DNA from: Butyrivibrio fibrisolvens | Lineage (GTDB): Bacteria; Bacillota; Clostridia; Lachnospirales; Lachnospiraceae | NCBI RefSeq assembly: GCF_037113525.1 | Contig: NZ_CP146963.1 | Span: forward strand, 620,001-684,000 | Length of the DNA stretch: 64,000 bases | Direction of reading: 5' to 3' | Shown here: piece by piece, positions 53,457 through 61,705 of the stretch | Numbering within the stretch: position 1 is the first letter of the stretch | Layout of the letters: each line of letters opens with the position of its first letter | The notes under the pieces: model-generated | Databases searched by the model: none | What the model saw: the letters and a program-made list of their open reading frames with translations, nothing else | What the model was told of the DNA's origin: nothing | Made by a program: the position numbers and the translations under genes

Positions 53457-53849
53457 ATATGATGCCCTCCTTTCTTCCATGATTGATGCAAGGTAGATTT
53501 ATAAAAAATCTTCAGCCTTAATCCTTTCTTCTGGCTGATACGTCTCGCTCTTCCTTTAGCGATTTCCTTGCTGGGCAAGCCATTTTGGCTATAAATATAC
53601 TTTTACTTACTATGATACTATCATAAAAAACATTATTAATCAACTAAATTTCGTTAAAAATGACAAAATTTTATTATTTTTTATTTTTTAAGAACGATTT
53701 ATCGTATGTTCCGGGGGCCTGAAAAATTGAAAAATACGTTTCAAAGGCGCATAAAATAAAGCCCTTTGTATAAAATTAATATTCAAATTATAATGGTATA
53801 TAAAGAGCGGTTAATTTTTTTCGGAGTCCTGCCGAGGAGGTTGATTCTT
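53457..53849. other. Divergent intergenic region, FliD-like and glycosyltransferase genes
   Basis: No gene seen. AT-rich with short inverted repeats (TGATACTATCA near 53609). The plus-strand promoter is given separately. No convincing sigma-28 site was found for the minus-strand gene. Confidence 0.5.
53766..53794 (+). promoter_or_regulatory. Sigma-A promoter of the GT2-methyltransferase gene
   Basis: TTGTAT (53766-53771), a 17-base spacer and a perfect TATAAT (53789-53794), about 55 bases before the start codon. Confidence 0.7.
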
Positions 53850-55475
53850 ATGTACGAGAATATCAGATCACTGGTTGAAAGCGGAGATTATCGCAAGGCA
53901 TCTGAGAAAATCAAGGAGCTCAAAGAATCTGAACAGAGCCAGGCTCTCATATCAGGCGACGATGAAAATCCTGAAGAACTTCATGTTCTTGAGGCTACTG
54001 TATGTGAGGCTCTCGGGGACTTTCGTGGTGAATTTCTTGCAATTGGAAAAGGTCTTTCCAAAAATCAACGTAATTACGAACTTTATTATATGCTTGGCCT
54101 TATTTATAAGAGGATCAATAATGATCAGGCCTATCTTTGCTTTGAGCAGGCAATGAGATTTTGTACTCTTCCTGAAGATACAGCACCCATACAGGAAGAG
54201 CTTGATAAGTGTAAAAATAACCCTTCCTTTAAAGTCAGAAATGTGTCTTTTGTCGTGTTGTCATACAATGATGAATGGCTCATGAAAAAATGCATTAAGG
54301 CTATTAAAGATGAGTGCCTTGAAGGAGATGAGATAATCGTTGTTGATAATGCTTCTACTGACGGAATAGCGCAGTGGCTGAGGCAGCAGACGGGGATAAG
54401 ACTTATTGAAAATGGCGATAATGTGGGCTTTTCTGTTGGATGCAATATAGGTGTCATTGCCAGTGTGGAAGATAATGATGTACTTCTTATAAACAATGAC
54501 GCTGTTCTTACGCCCGGAGCACTTTTCTGGATGAGAATGGCGCTTTATGAAAACACATGTGTTGGCGCAGTAGGAGCTGTTTCCAATAATGCTACAGAGC
54601 AAAGCGTAGAGGTATTTCTTGGAACAACTGACAGAATAGCGGCAGCCATAAAGTATGGAGCAGCCCATAATATTCCTTTGGAAAATCCATATGAAGATAA
54701 GGTAAGGCTTACAGGCTTTTGTGAGCTTATATCAAGAGAGACTGTCAACTGTGTTTTTATCGAGCATACGACTCAGGAAGAAGAGCATTTTCCCAAGTCT
54801 GTCCAGGATATGCTAAAAAGTATGCGCGGAAGAAAGCTGTTATTTGATCCGAGATTCACACCTGCATATTTTGAGGATGATGATCTTGGCGTAAGGATAG
54901 CTGAGGCGGGATTTCGGCAGATACTGTGTCATAATGCTTTTGTATATCATCAGGGCGGCGATGATGGTGAGCCTTCAGAGAACAAGAAGAATCTTTTGGC
55001 TATGAATAGAAAAGTATTTGAAGATAAATGGGGATTTGATGTCTGGAAGTATGAAGGCGTATATGAAGAACTGATGAAGGTTGTTTCAGACATAGTTGAA
55101 GGAAGGGCTAGCGGCAAGCCTGTATATCCGTGGTTTAGATTTCTTGAGATCGGCTGTGGATTTGGAACTAATATGTCTGCGCTTAAATACAGGTACCCCA
55201 ACTGCTATGTTGCAGGTGTGGAAAGCTTTGCAGATGTAGCCTACCTTGGTAAATATATGGGAGATATCATAAAAGGTAATATCGAAGAAACGACCCTCCC
55301 GTTCCCTGAACATTCTTTTGACATAATATGTATCTATGATGCACTTAAATATGCCGAGAACAAAGATGAGCTCTTTATGAAGCTTATTCACTTTTTGAAA
55401 AATGATGGATATCTGATAGTTTCAAAAGGTTGTGAGGAGGGTATTCCTAAGAGTGTTAATACTGTAATACTCTAG
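53850..55475 (+). CDS. TPR-GT2 glycosyltransferase-methyltransferase three-domain protein
   Basis: A 541-residue fusion. Residues 1-120 are TPR-like helices (YYMLGLIYKRINNDQAYLCF). Residues 130-400 are a family 2 glycosyltransferase: VSFVVLSYNDEWLMKKCIKAI, IIVVDNASTDGIAQWLRQ, NDVLLINNDAVLTPGALFWM and the DDDLGVRIAEAGF acceptor motif. Residues 425-541 are a SAM methyltransferase: FLEIGCGFGTNMSALK, then FDIICIYDALKYAENKDELF. Similar proteins occur at flagellin-glycosylation and surface-glycan loci of Lachnospiraceae. The ATG at 53850 follows GAGGAGG. Its 3' end overlaps the convergent gene by 4 bases. Confidence 0.88.
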   Translation: MYENIRSLVESGDYRKASEKIKELKESEQSQALISGDDENPEELHVLEATVCEALGDFRGEFLAIGKGLSKNQRNYELYYMLGLIYKRINNDQAYLCFEQAMRFCTLPEDTAPIQEELDKCKNNPSFKVRNVSFVVLSYNDEWLMKKCIKAIKDECLEGDEIIVVDNASTDGIAQWLRQQTGIRLIENGDNVGFSVGCNIGVIASVEDNDVLLINNDAVLTPGALFWMRMALYENTCVGAVGAVSNNATEQSVEVFLGTTDRIAAAIKYGAAHNIPLENPYEDKVRLTGFCELISRETVNCVFIEHTTQEEEHFPKSVQDMLKSMRGRKLLFDPRFTPAYFEDDDLGVRIAEAGFRQILCHNAFVYHQGGDDGEPSENKKNLLAMNRKVFEDKWGFDVWKYEGVYEELMKVVSDIVEGRASGKPVYPWFRFLEIGCGFGTNMSALKYRYPNCYVAGVESFADVAYLGKYMGDIIKGNIEETTLPFPEHSFDIICIYDALKYAENKDELFMKLIHFLKNDGYLIVSKGCEEGIPKSVNTVIL

Positions 55476-56542
55476 CTTATGGCAGCTATTCTTTTTAGTG
55501 CAGGACCGTATGCGCCGCAATCACGGTAATACTCAAGTGCCAGATCTCTTTTTCCAAGGCTTTCGTATATGAGGCCTATATTGTATTTGGGTGCATAGGT
55601 GTTTACACCTTCGATAGAATAGTTTTTGATGGTCATGGCCTTCTGGAACTGGGTAATGGCTTCGTCGTATCTTGCGTTATTCATGTATATAAGGCCCATG
55701 AGATATACGTAGTCTGCGCGGCCTTCTAACAATTCATAATACTGTTCAAGAGAAAGAGCTTTATCATATTGCTTGAGCTCTAACAGGCAGAAACCATAGC
55801 TCTCTATCATGTCGTGAACGTAGGTGTGGACAGGATTTGGGTGAAGCGATATTCCGCTGTAAAAATAGTGGGCTGCAAGAGCAGGATCCTTCATTGCAAC
55901 ATAGCATTTACCAAGCTGATAATAGGTATATGGAGTGGGACCTTCTGTCCTTAGGGTTTCCTGAAGCAGAGTGAGGTCGCGCTCAGCTTTTTTTCTCCTG
56001 TTGTTGATGGTTTCAAATCCGGCATGATAAAAGGTGAGAGGTATCTCAAAATATTTTGGGCTGTCATAATCCATGGGAACGAGATCTGTGTTGATGGGCT
56101 CAATTGTTTCCTGGATTCTGCCTTTGTATGAATAGAGAGTTCTGTTATAAAGCCTTGCAACAAAGTCGTGTCTGGACTGATTGGATTCATCTCCGGGATA
56201 TGGACTTATTCTGTTGACCATTCCTATTTCGAGCGGATGCTCATTTATGATCGCATTAAGGCGTAGAATATCCGCAAGAACGAGGTATTCATCGCAGTCA
56301 ATGAATAAGATCCAGTCGTTCGAAGCCCTTGCAGCACAATAATTTCTGGCTGCACTAAAGTCATCACACCAGTCGAAGTGGAATATATTTTTAGTATACT
56401 TGCCGGCTATCTCTACAGTATTGTCTGTGCTTCCGGTATCCGTCAGGATTATCTCGCTCTGAAGAGGAGTAATTGCTCTGAGGCATTTTTCGATATTCTC
56501 TTCTTCATTTTTGGATATAATACAAACGGATATCTCCGACAT
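55472..56542 (-). CDS. Family 2 glycosyltransferase with C-terminal TPR region
   Basis: A 356-residue protein. The GT2 domain (about 1-110) reads SVCIISKNEEENIEKCLRAI, ILTDTGSTDNTVEI, FHFDWCDDFSAARNYC and LFIDCDEYLV (DxD site). Residues 190-340 form TPR repeats: YTYYQLGKCYVAMKDPALAAHYFYSG and YDEAITQFQKAMTIKNY. This layout is typical of enzymes that glycosylate proteins in Clostridia. It starts after AAAGGAGAA on the minus strand and is convergent with the preceding gene, with a 4-base overlap of stops; there is no terminator between. Confidence 0.9.
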   Translation of the reverse strand: MSEISVCIISKNEEENIEKCLRAITPLQSEIILTDTGSTDNTVEIAGKYTKNIFHFDWCDDFSAARNYCAARASNDWILFIDCDEYLVLADILRLNAIINEHPLEIGMVNRISPYPGDESNQSRHDFVARLYNRTLYSYKGRIQETIEPINTDLVPMDYDSPKYFEIPLTFYHAGFETINNRRKKAERDLTLLQETLRTEGPTPYTYYQLGKCYVAMKDPALAAHYFYSGISLHPNPVHTYVHDMIESYGFCLLELKQYDKALSLEQYYELLEGRADYVYLMGLIYMNNARYDEAITQFQKAMTIKNYSIEGVNTYAPKYNIGLIYESLGKRDLALEYYRDCGAYGPALKRIAAIS

Positions 56543-56686
56543 GGTACATTCTCCTTTAAAGGATGTTTTAGTAAATTGATAAAAAAATAACTATCTTTAT
56601 ATACATTATATCGGATTTTGGGATTATAAGCTATCATTACATGAAAATGTAGAGAGGACGAGAAGGCTTAAGAAAAGGAAAAACTT

Positions 56687-57637
56687 ATGGAAGATAATAA
56701 AAAACTGGTCATAGTAACAGGGGCAGCAGGGTTTGCGGGAGCAAATCTTGTTTTGGAACTTTTGGATAATAACTTTGAGGTATTTGCGGTGGTAAGGCCT
56801 GCATCACCGAACAATGCAAGGCTGGAAGAAATAGACTCTGATGATCTTCATATAATCCCGCTTGAAATGGATGAGCTTGAAAGACTTCCATATGAGATAT
56901 TTGAGCGATTCCCTGAACTTGAAGATGAGGAGAGGAGATTCGATTCCTTTTTTCACCTTATGTGGGGTGGAGACAGAAACGATTTTGAAGCTCAAAAGAT
57001 CAATGTAGAAGGCGCTATTCATGCTGTTAAGGCAGCTGCGATGACAAGATGCAGACGCTTTGTGGGAATCGGGTCTCAGGCAGAATATGGGGCTACAGAG
57101 AAGATACAGTATGAAAATATGGCACCTTGCCCTGTGACTGCATATGGAGCCTGCAAAGTTGCAGCTTGCTATATGACGAGAAATCTGGCGGACTCATTTC
57201 ATATGGAATGGGTATGGGGGAGGATTTTTAGTCTGATAGGAAGGTATGAACCTCATGGAAGAATGATCCCGGATCTTTTAGACAGGGCAGAAAATGGCAT
57301 GAAGATGAATCTTTCTTCGTGCAGACAGAGCTGGAACTATCTGGACGCCGGTGACTGTGCAAGGGCTCTTATTGCTATATCCCAAAAAGGAAGAGATGGA
57401 GAGATATATAACATCACAGACGGAAGGTGCCTTGTCCTGAAACAGTATGTAGAGAGGCTTAACAGGTGGGTGTTTGAAAGATCAGGCAAGATGGCAGAGA
57501 TAACATTTGGAGATGATCCAAAGCCTTTTATCTCACTTCAGCCTGATGGAAATAAGCTGATTGAAGACACAGGTTGGAAGCCTTGTATGTCATTTGAGGA
57601 TAGTTTAAGAGAATTTATACAAAATAATCACTCTTAA
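56687..57637 (+). CDS. NAD-dependent nucleotide-sugar epimerase/dehydratase (SDR family)
   Basis: A 316-residue extended SDR enzyme. The NAD(P)-binding motif VTGAAGFAGANLV, the catalytic YxxxK in VTAYGACKVA near 150, and GIGSQAEYG, where Ser precedes the Tyr, are in place. It probably epimerises, reduces or dehydrates a nucleotide sugar; the substrate is not readable. Its position near a CDP-glucose 4,6-dehydratase homologue suggests a role in modified-sugar synthesis, such as the reduction of a 4-keto intermediate (inference). A 514-base gene-free region follows. Confidence 0.88.
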   Translation: MEDNKKLVIVTGAAGFAGANLVLELLDNNFEVFAVVRPASPNNARLEEIDSDDLHIIPLEMDELERLPYEIFERFPELEDEERRFDSFFHLMWGGDRNDFEAQKINVEGAIHAVKAAAMTRCRRFVGIGSQAEYGATEKIQYENMAPCPVTAYGACKVAACYMTRNLADSFHMEWVWGRIFSLIGRYEPHGRMIPDLLDRAENGMKMNLSSCRQSWNYLDAGDCARALIAISQKGRDGEIYNITDGRCLVLKQYVERLNRWVFERSGKMAEITFGDDPKPFISLQPDGNKLIEDTGWKPCMSFEDSLREFIQNNHS

Positions 57638-57700
57638 GAGCATTTTTTTTATCCTGTAAGTACAAATTTTGAAAAGATTAAAATTTATTTTGTTTCGTAC
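57638..57700. other. AT-rich gap before the small-RNA promoter
   Basis: Nothing coding seen; the epimerase may terminate on T-rich sequence here without a strong hairpin. Confidence 0.4.
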
Positions 57701-57728
57701 TTGCAATAACGGTTTTATGTGTTATAAT
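57701..57728 (+). promoter_or_regulatory. Sigma-A promoter without a gene downstream
   Basis: TTGCAA (57701-57706), 16 bases and a perfect TATAAT (57723-57728). No credible ORF follows before the stem-loop at 57839-57933. Confidence 0.65.
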
Positions 57729-57734
57729 TTCAAA

Positions 57735-57940
57735 TGCGAAAATTACTGCAAGATCATACATTACTATTTTATGATATAAAAGTGATTGTTTTATAAGATA
57801 ACGTTTGTTGCTGTAAAAATAACCAAAAAAAATCATATAAAAATGCCTGATTTGTGTGTAAAATTCATGGAGACTTTTGAGATTTCGCCCAAAAGCCATG
57901 ATATGGACTGATAAACACTGATTAGGCATTTTTAAATTTT
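57735..57940 (+). ncRNA. Candidate small RNA, about 200 bases
   Basis: A promoter at 57701-57728 is followed by 105 bases of AT-rich sequence and a large stem-loop: outer AAAAATGCCT/AGGCATTTTT (57839-57848 with 57924-57933), inner CATGG..CCATG and CTTTTG/CAAAAG (57866-57900). T's follow, so it is a plausible terminator. The only ORF is 20 codons with no ribosome binding site. It does not resemble 6S RNA, tmRNA, RNase P or SRP RNA as I know them. Confidence 0.45.
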
Positions 57941-57990
57941 TACCAAAAAAACGTACAAAAATTCTATATAGATTCACGGAATTTTTACAC

Positions 57991-58028
57991 AAAAAGGGGT
58001 TGTCGTAAAACAGTTTATGTTTTATACT
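57991..58028 (+). promoter_or_regulatory. Promoter of the HTH regulator with AAAAAGGGGTT box
   Basis: AAAAAGGGGTT (57991-58001) overlaps TTGTCG (58000-58005), followed by a 17-base spacer and TATACT (58023-58028). The leader to the start codon is about 125 bases. Confidence 0.65.
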
Positions 58029-58151
58029 TTGTAGCTGATGTAAATGTAACCGGGATTTTTATTTCGGAATTATTGCGTATCACATATCAGGTTGGACTGG
58101 TATGTTTAGAATCAATCAGGAAAAATTACCAATACCAGGAGGTGGACACCA

Positions 58152-58484
58152 ATGACAAAGGCACAGATTTTAAAGAAAGAAATTTTATCACAGTATAAGA
58201 GCGTAAGACAGTTCGCTATTGAAATGTCAATTCCATACAGCACACTTGTAACAGCGCTTGACCGTGGTATCGAGGGTATGGCTTATGGTACTGTTATTCG
58301 TATGTGCGACAGACTTAACCTTAACCCTGTAGACTTCACTCCACTTGAAAGAGGACAGGATCTTGGAAACAGCATCGTTGAGAACCGTGTAATGAAGCAG
58401 TACATTAAGCTCAACAAACCTGGTCGTAAGAAGATTCTTGACATCATGACAGACTTCTCTGAGCTTGAGAAGTATCAGGCATAA
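58152..58484 (+). CDS. Small HTH (XRE/Cro-like) DNA-binding protein
   Basis: A 110-residue protein. An N-terminal helix-turn-helix (ILSQYKSVRQFAIEMSIPYSTLVTALDRG, about 10-40) is followed by CDRLNLNPVDFTPLERG and a helical C-terminus with the LNKPGRKKILDIM pattern typical of XRE regulators that recognise phage-like or chromosomal operators. Start by CAGGAGGTGG. Codon use matches highly expressed genes, unusual for a regulator. It is preceded by a strong promoter and a long leader; targets are unknown. Confidence 0.85.
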   Translation: MTKAQILKKEILSQYKSVRQFAIEMSIPYSTLVTALDRGIEGMAYGTVIRMCDRLNLNPVDFTPLERGQDLGNSIVENRVMKQYIKLNKPGRKKILDIMTDFSELEKYQA

Positions 58485-58690
58485 TAAATGCCAAGAAGGC
58501 GAGATCATCTAATTTTAGTATATTGTCGCCAGAGTAATTTAAGTATATTTTAAGTAACAATAGATAAGATCTATACTAAAGCGTATTGCTTGAGTATAGG
58601 TCTTTTTCTTATTGCCTAGAGTTATCCGGCCATTCGTGACATTGTGGTTTCTTTTTGATAAAATAAGAGGGACTATGGGAGGATTTGGCT

Positions 58691-60637
58691 TTGGCACTTA
58701 TCAAACTTTCAGACTATGTTGCAAAGTTTCTTGTGCAGCATGGTATTAATCAGGTGTTCATGGTTGTCGGAGGAGGCGCTATGCACCTGGATGACAGCCT
58801 TGGGAAATATGATGAACTAAAACTTACGTTTAATCATCATGAGCAGGCGTGCAGTATGGCTGCAGAAAGTTATGCAAGGATACATGAAGGTCCTGCCTGC
58901 GTGTGCGTTACGACAGGCCCAGGCGGTATCAATGCAATGACTGGAGTAGCCGGAGCGTATCTTGATTCGATCCCTATGTTTGTTATAAGCGGACAGGTCC
59001 GATATGATACTTTTTCCAGAAGTACCGGGCTTCCTCTTCGTGCGCTTGGAGATCAGGAGTTTGATATAACATTATCTGCAAAGAACATGACAAAATATGC
59101 GGAGATGGTATCAAGAGCTTCTGATATAAGAAGAATAATGGAAAAAGCATATCATCTTGCTGTGACGGGAAGACCGGGACCTGTATGGGTTGATATTCCT
59201 GTTGATATTCAGGCTAAGATGATAGATCCTGATAAACTTGAAGCTTATGATCCGCGCGTTGACGATAAGGACATTCCAAGAGATGTATCTGATGATACTA
59301 TTTCAAGCGTCCTTTCTAAGATACAAAGTTCAAAAAGACCTGTTTTATATGCAGGAAGCGGCATAAGAACATCAGGAGCTTATGAGATATTTAAAGGGCT
59401 TGTTCCAAAGCTTGGAATCCCGGTTGTGACCGGATGGAATTCCATTGATCTAATAGAAGATAGTAATCCGTTATATGTAGGCCGAGGCGGAATCATGGGT
59501 GACCGTGCCGGCAACTTTGCTGTTCAAAATGCTGATCTGGTGCTGGCTGTTGGCAACAGACTTTCTATAAGACAGGTTGGGTATAACTATAAAGCCTGGG
59601 CTCCTAATGCTTATGTTATAGATGTTGACGTTGACCGTTTTGAGCTTTTGAAACCTACGATCCATGTAGATATGCCTATATGGGCGGATGCAGCGGATTT
59701 TCTTTATAAAATAGATAAGGCGATTTCTGATTCAGATTCAAAATCAGATTCTAATTCAGATTCTGATAAGAAGAGGGTTCTTCTTCATATAGATAAGCCT
59801 TTATATAAGTCTTGCAGTGTTAAGCTCAAAGGATCTTCAGAAGATATTGAAGAAAGTGCAGGAGAGATAAGAAAAAGCACAAGGCCTTCTGACTGGAACA
59901 GCCTTTGCGGTTTCTGGAAAAAAGCCTATCCGGTCATTACAGATGATAAGCTCACTGATACAAGAAAGACTAATGCATATGCCTTTTTTGGAAAGCTTTC
60001 AGAAAAGCTTACTGAAGGAAGCACTATAGTTGTTGGTAACGGCTCAGCCTGCGTTGTAGGAAGTCATTCTTTTTATATCAAAAAAGATCAGCGCTTTATC
60101 ATAAACTCTGCAATAGCATCTATGGGATATTGCCTTCCTGCTGCAATTGGAGCAAGCATTGCACTGGGCGGGAAAGAAGTTGGTCTTGTGACGGGTGATG
60201 GAAGTATTCAGATGAATCTTCAGGAACTTCAGACTATAGTTACGAATAAACTTCCTATACATATTTTTGTTATAAATAACGATGGTTATCATTCTATAAG
60301 GCAGACACAGACTAATCTTTTTGATAAGCATTTCGTAGGAATAGGGCCTGAGAGCGGGGGCTTATCGTTCCCTGATCTTTCAAAGCTCGCAGCTGCTTAT
60401 GGCTATCCTTATTATTCATGTCACAGTAACGAAGAGCTTGAAGAGAGCATTACCAAAACTCTGGGAGAAGATTCTTTTTCCATATGTGAAGTGTTCTGTT
60501 CATCTGAGCAGTTCTTTGAACCTAAGTCTGCAACCAAAAAGCTTCCGGATGGAAGTCTTGTATCTCCTTCACTGGATGACCTTGCGCCATTTCTTTCAAG
60601 GGAAGAAAAACTTGCTAATACTGTAGTTTTCGATTGA
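58691..60637 (+). CDS. Thiamine-diphosphate-dependent enzyme, acetolactate-synthase-like
   Basis: A 648-residue ThDP enzyme. GGGAGG at 58677-58682 favours the TTG at 58691 over the TTG at 58685, which would be only 2 bases away. The catalytic Glu lies in FNHHEQACSMAAESYAR and the ThDP-Mg motif GDG..NN in VTGDGSIQMNLQEL and INNDGYHSIRQ. A Ser/Asp linker (DSDSKSDSNSDSDKKR) near 350 splits the enzyme and is unlike IlvB. Relatives in surface-glycan loci add a two-carbon unit to 4-keto sugars (YerE type). Beside a CDP-glucose 4,6-dehydratase homologue this fits a branched-chain sugar route. Acetolactate synthase is the alternative, but no small subunit is present. Confidence 0.85.
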   Translation: MALIKLSDYVAKFLVQHGINQVFMVVGGGAMHLDDSLGKYDELKLTFNHHEQACSMAAESYARIHEGPACVCVTTGPGGINAMTGVAGAYLDSIPMFVISGQVRYDTFSRSTGLPLRALGDQEFDITLSAKNMTKYAEMVSRASDIRRIMEKAYHLAVTGRPGPVWVDIPVDIQAKMIDPDKLEAYDPRVDDKDIPRDVSDDTISSVLSKIQSSKRPVLYAGSGIRTSGAYEIFKGLVPKLGIPVVTGWNSIDLIEDSNPLYVGRGGIMGDRAGNFAVQNADLVLAVGNRLSIRQVGYNYKAWAPNAYVIDVDVDRFELLKPTIHVDMPIWADAADFLYKIDKAISDSDSKSDSNSDSDKKRVLLHIDKPLYKSCSVKLKGSSEDIEESAGEIRKSTRPSDWNSLCGFWKKAYPVITDDKLTDTRKTNAYAFFGKLSEKLTEGSTIVVGNGSACVVGSHSFYIKKDQRFIINSAIASMGYCLPAAIGASIALGGKEVGLVTGDGSIQMNLQELQTIVTNKLPIHIFVINNDGYHSIRQTQTNLFDKHFVGIGPESGGLSFPDLSKLAAAYGYPYYSCHSNEELEESITKTLGEDSFSICEVFCSSEQFFEPKSATKKLPDGSLVSPSLDDLAPFLSREEKLANTVVFD

Positions 60638-60652
60638 AAACAAAAGGAATCT

Positions 60653-61633
60653 ATGAAAAAGATAAGTATACTTATTCCATGTTTTAATGAATATGAAAAT
60701 GTAGGCCCCATAAGCAGTGCCATTGAGAATGTCTTAAAAAAGGATCTTTCTTCTTATGATTATGAAATCGTTTTTATAGACAATGCTTCAACTGACGGAA
60801 CAAGGGATAAGATAGAAGAGCTTTGCGCAGGAAATAAAAAGATCAAAGCTATATTTAACGTAACAAACTTCGGACAGTTTAATTCACCATTCCATGGAAT
60901 GTGCAGTCTTGATGGCGACTGCGTTATACCTGTTTGTGCAGACTTTCAGGATCCTGTAGAGCTTATACCTGTTTTTGTTCATGAATGGGAAAAGGGGCAC
61001 AGGATAGTATCGGGTGTTAAGTCATCAAGCAAAGAGAGCGGATTTATATATTTTCTTAGAAGTATCTACTACAAGCTTATAAAGGGAATGTCACAGGTTC
61101 ATATGATAGAGCATTTTACAGGTTTTGGACTTTATGACAGGACTTTCATACAGCTTCTTAGAAAGCTTAATGATCCTGTTCCTTTTATAAGGGGAATAGT
61201 TGCCGAGTACGGAGCAGGCTTTAACCTTAAGCTTATAGAATATGAGCAGCCTAAAAGACGTGCGGGTAAGACTCACAATAACTTCTATACCTTGTACGAT
61301 GCAGCGATGCTAAGCATTACATCCTATACAAAAGTCGGACTTCGCGTTGCTACAATAGTTGGATTTATCTGTTCTTTAATGTCGTTTGTAGTTGCACTTG
61401 TATATCTTGTGCTTAAGCTTACCAACTGGTACGGATTTGATGCAGGTCAGGCCCCGCTTATCGTCGGACTGTTCTTTTTCATGTCGATAGAGCTTTTTTT
61501 CATAGGACTGATGGGAGAATATATTCTCAACATCAATACCAGAGTTATTCACAGACCTGTTGTAGTCGAAGAAAAGAGGATTGGCTTTGATGTAGATAAA
61601 GGTGATCCTGAGAATACTGGAAATACAGTTTGA
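60653..61633 (+). CDS. Family 2 glycosyltransferase, DPM1/GtrB-like, membrane-anchored
   Basis: A 326-residue enzyme of the polyprenyl-phosphate glycosyltransferase type. ISILIPCFNEYENV, IVFIDNASTDGTRD and PVCADFQDPVELIP carry the GT-A motifs, and two C-terminal membrane helices lie near 232-258 and 270-295. Members move sugars onto undecaprenyl phosphate for periplasmic transfer or glycan modification. It follows the ThDP gene by 15 bases and precedes the dehydratase by 72, so these probably form one operon. Confidence 0.92.
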   Translation: MKKISILIPCFNEYENVGPISSAIENVLKKDLSSYDYEIVFIDNASTDGTRDKIEELCAGNKKIKAIFNVTNFGQFNSPFHGMCSLDGDCVIPVCADFQDPVELIPVFVHEWEKGHRIVSGVKSSSKESGFIYFLRSIYYKLIKGMSQVHMIEHFTGFGLYDRTFIQLLRKLNDPVPFIRGIVAEYGAGFNLKLIEYEQPKRRAGKTHNNFYTLYDAAMLSITSYTKVGLRVATIVGFICSLMSFVVALVYLVLKLTNWYGFDAGQAPLIVGLFFFMSIELFFIGLMGEYILNINTRVIHRPVVVEEKRIGFDVDKGDPENTGNTV

Positions 61634-61705
61634 TACAGCAGCTGATCCCAAGGATACTGATAATGGAATCTGATTTTCAGACTTTATTCTGTATGGAGGA
61701 ATTTT

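Noticed and set aside
58691..60637. Biosynthetic acetolactate synthase (ilvB)
   Set aside because: No small subunit or other branched-chain amino acid gene is nearby, and the Ser/Asp linker and the HHEQACSMAAESYAR segment look more like surface-glycan ThDP enzymes; not excluded.
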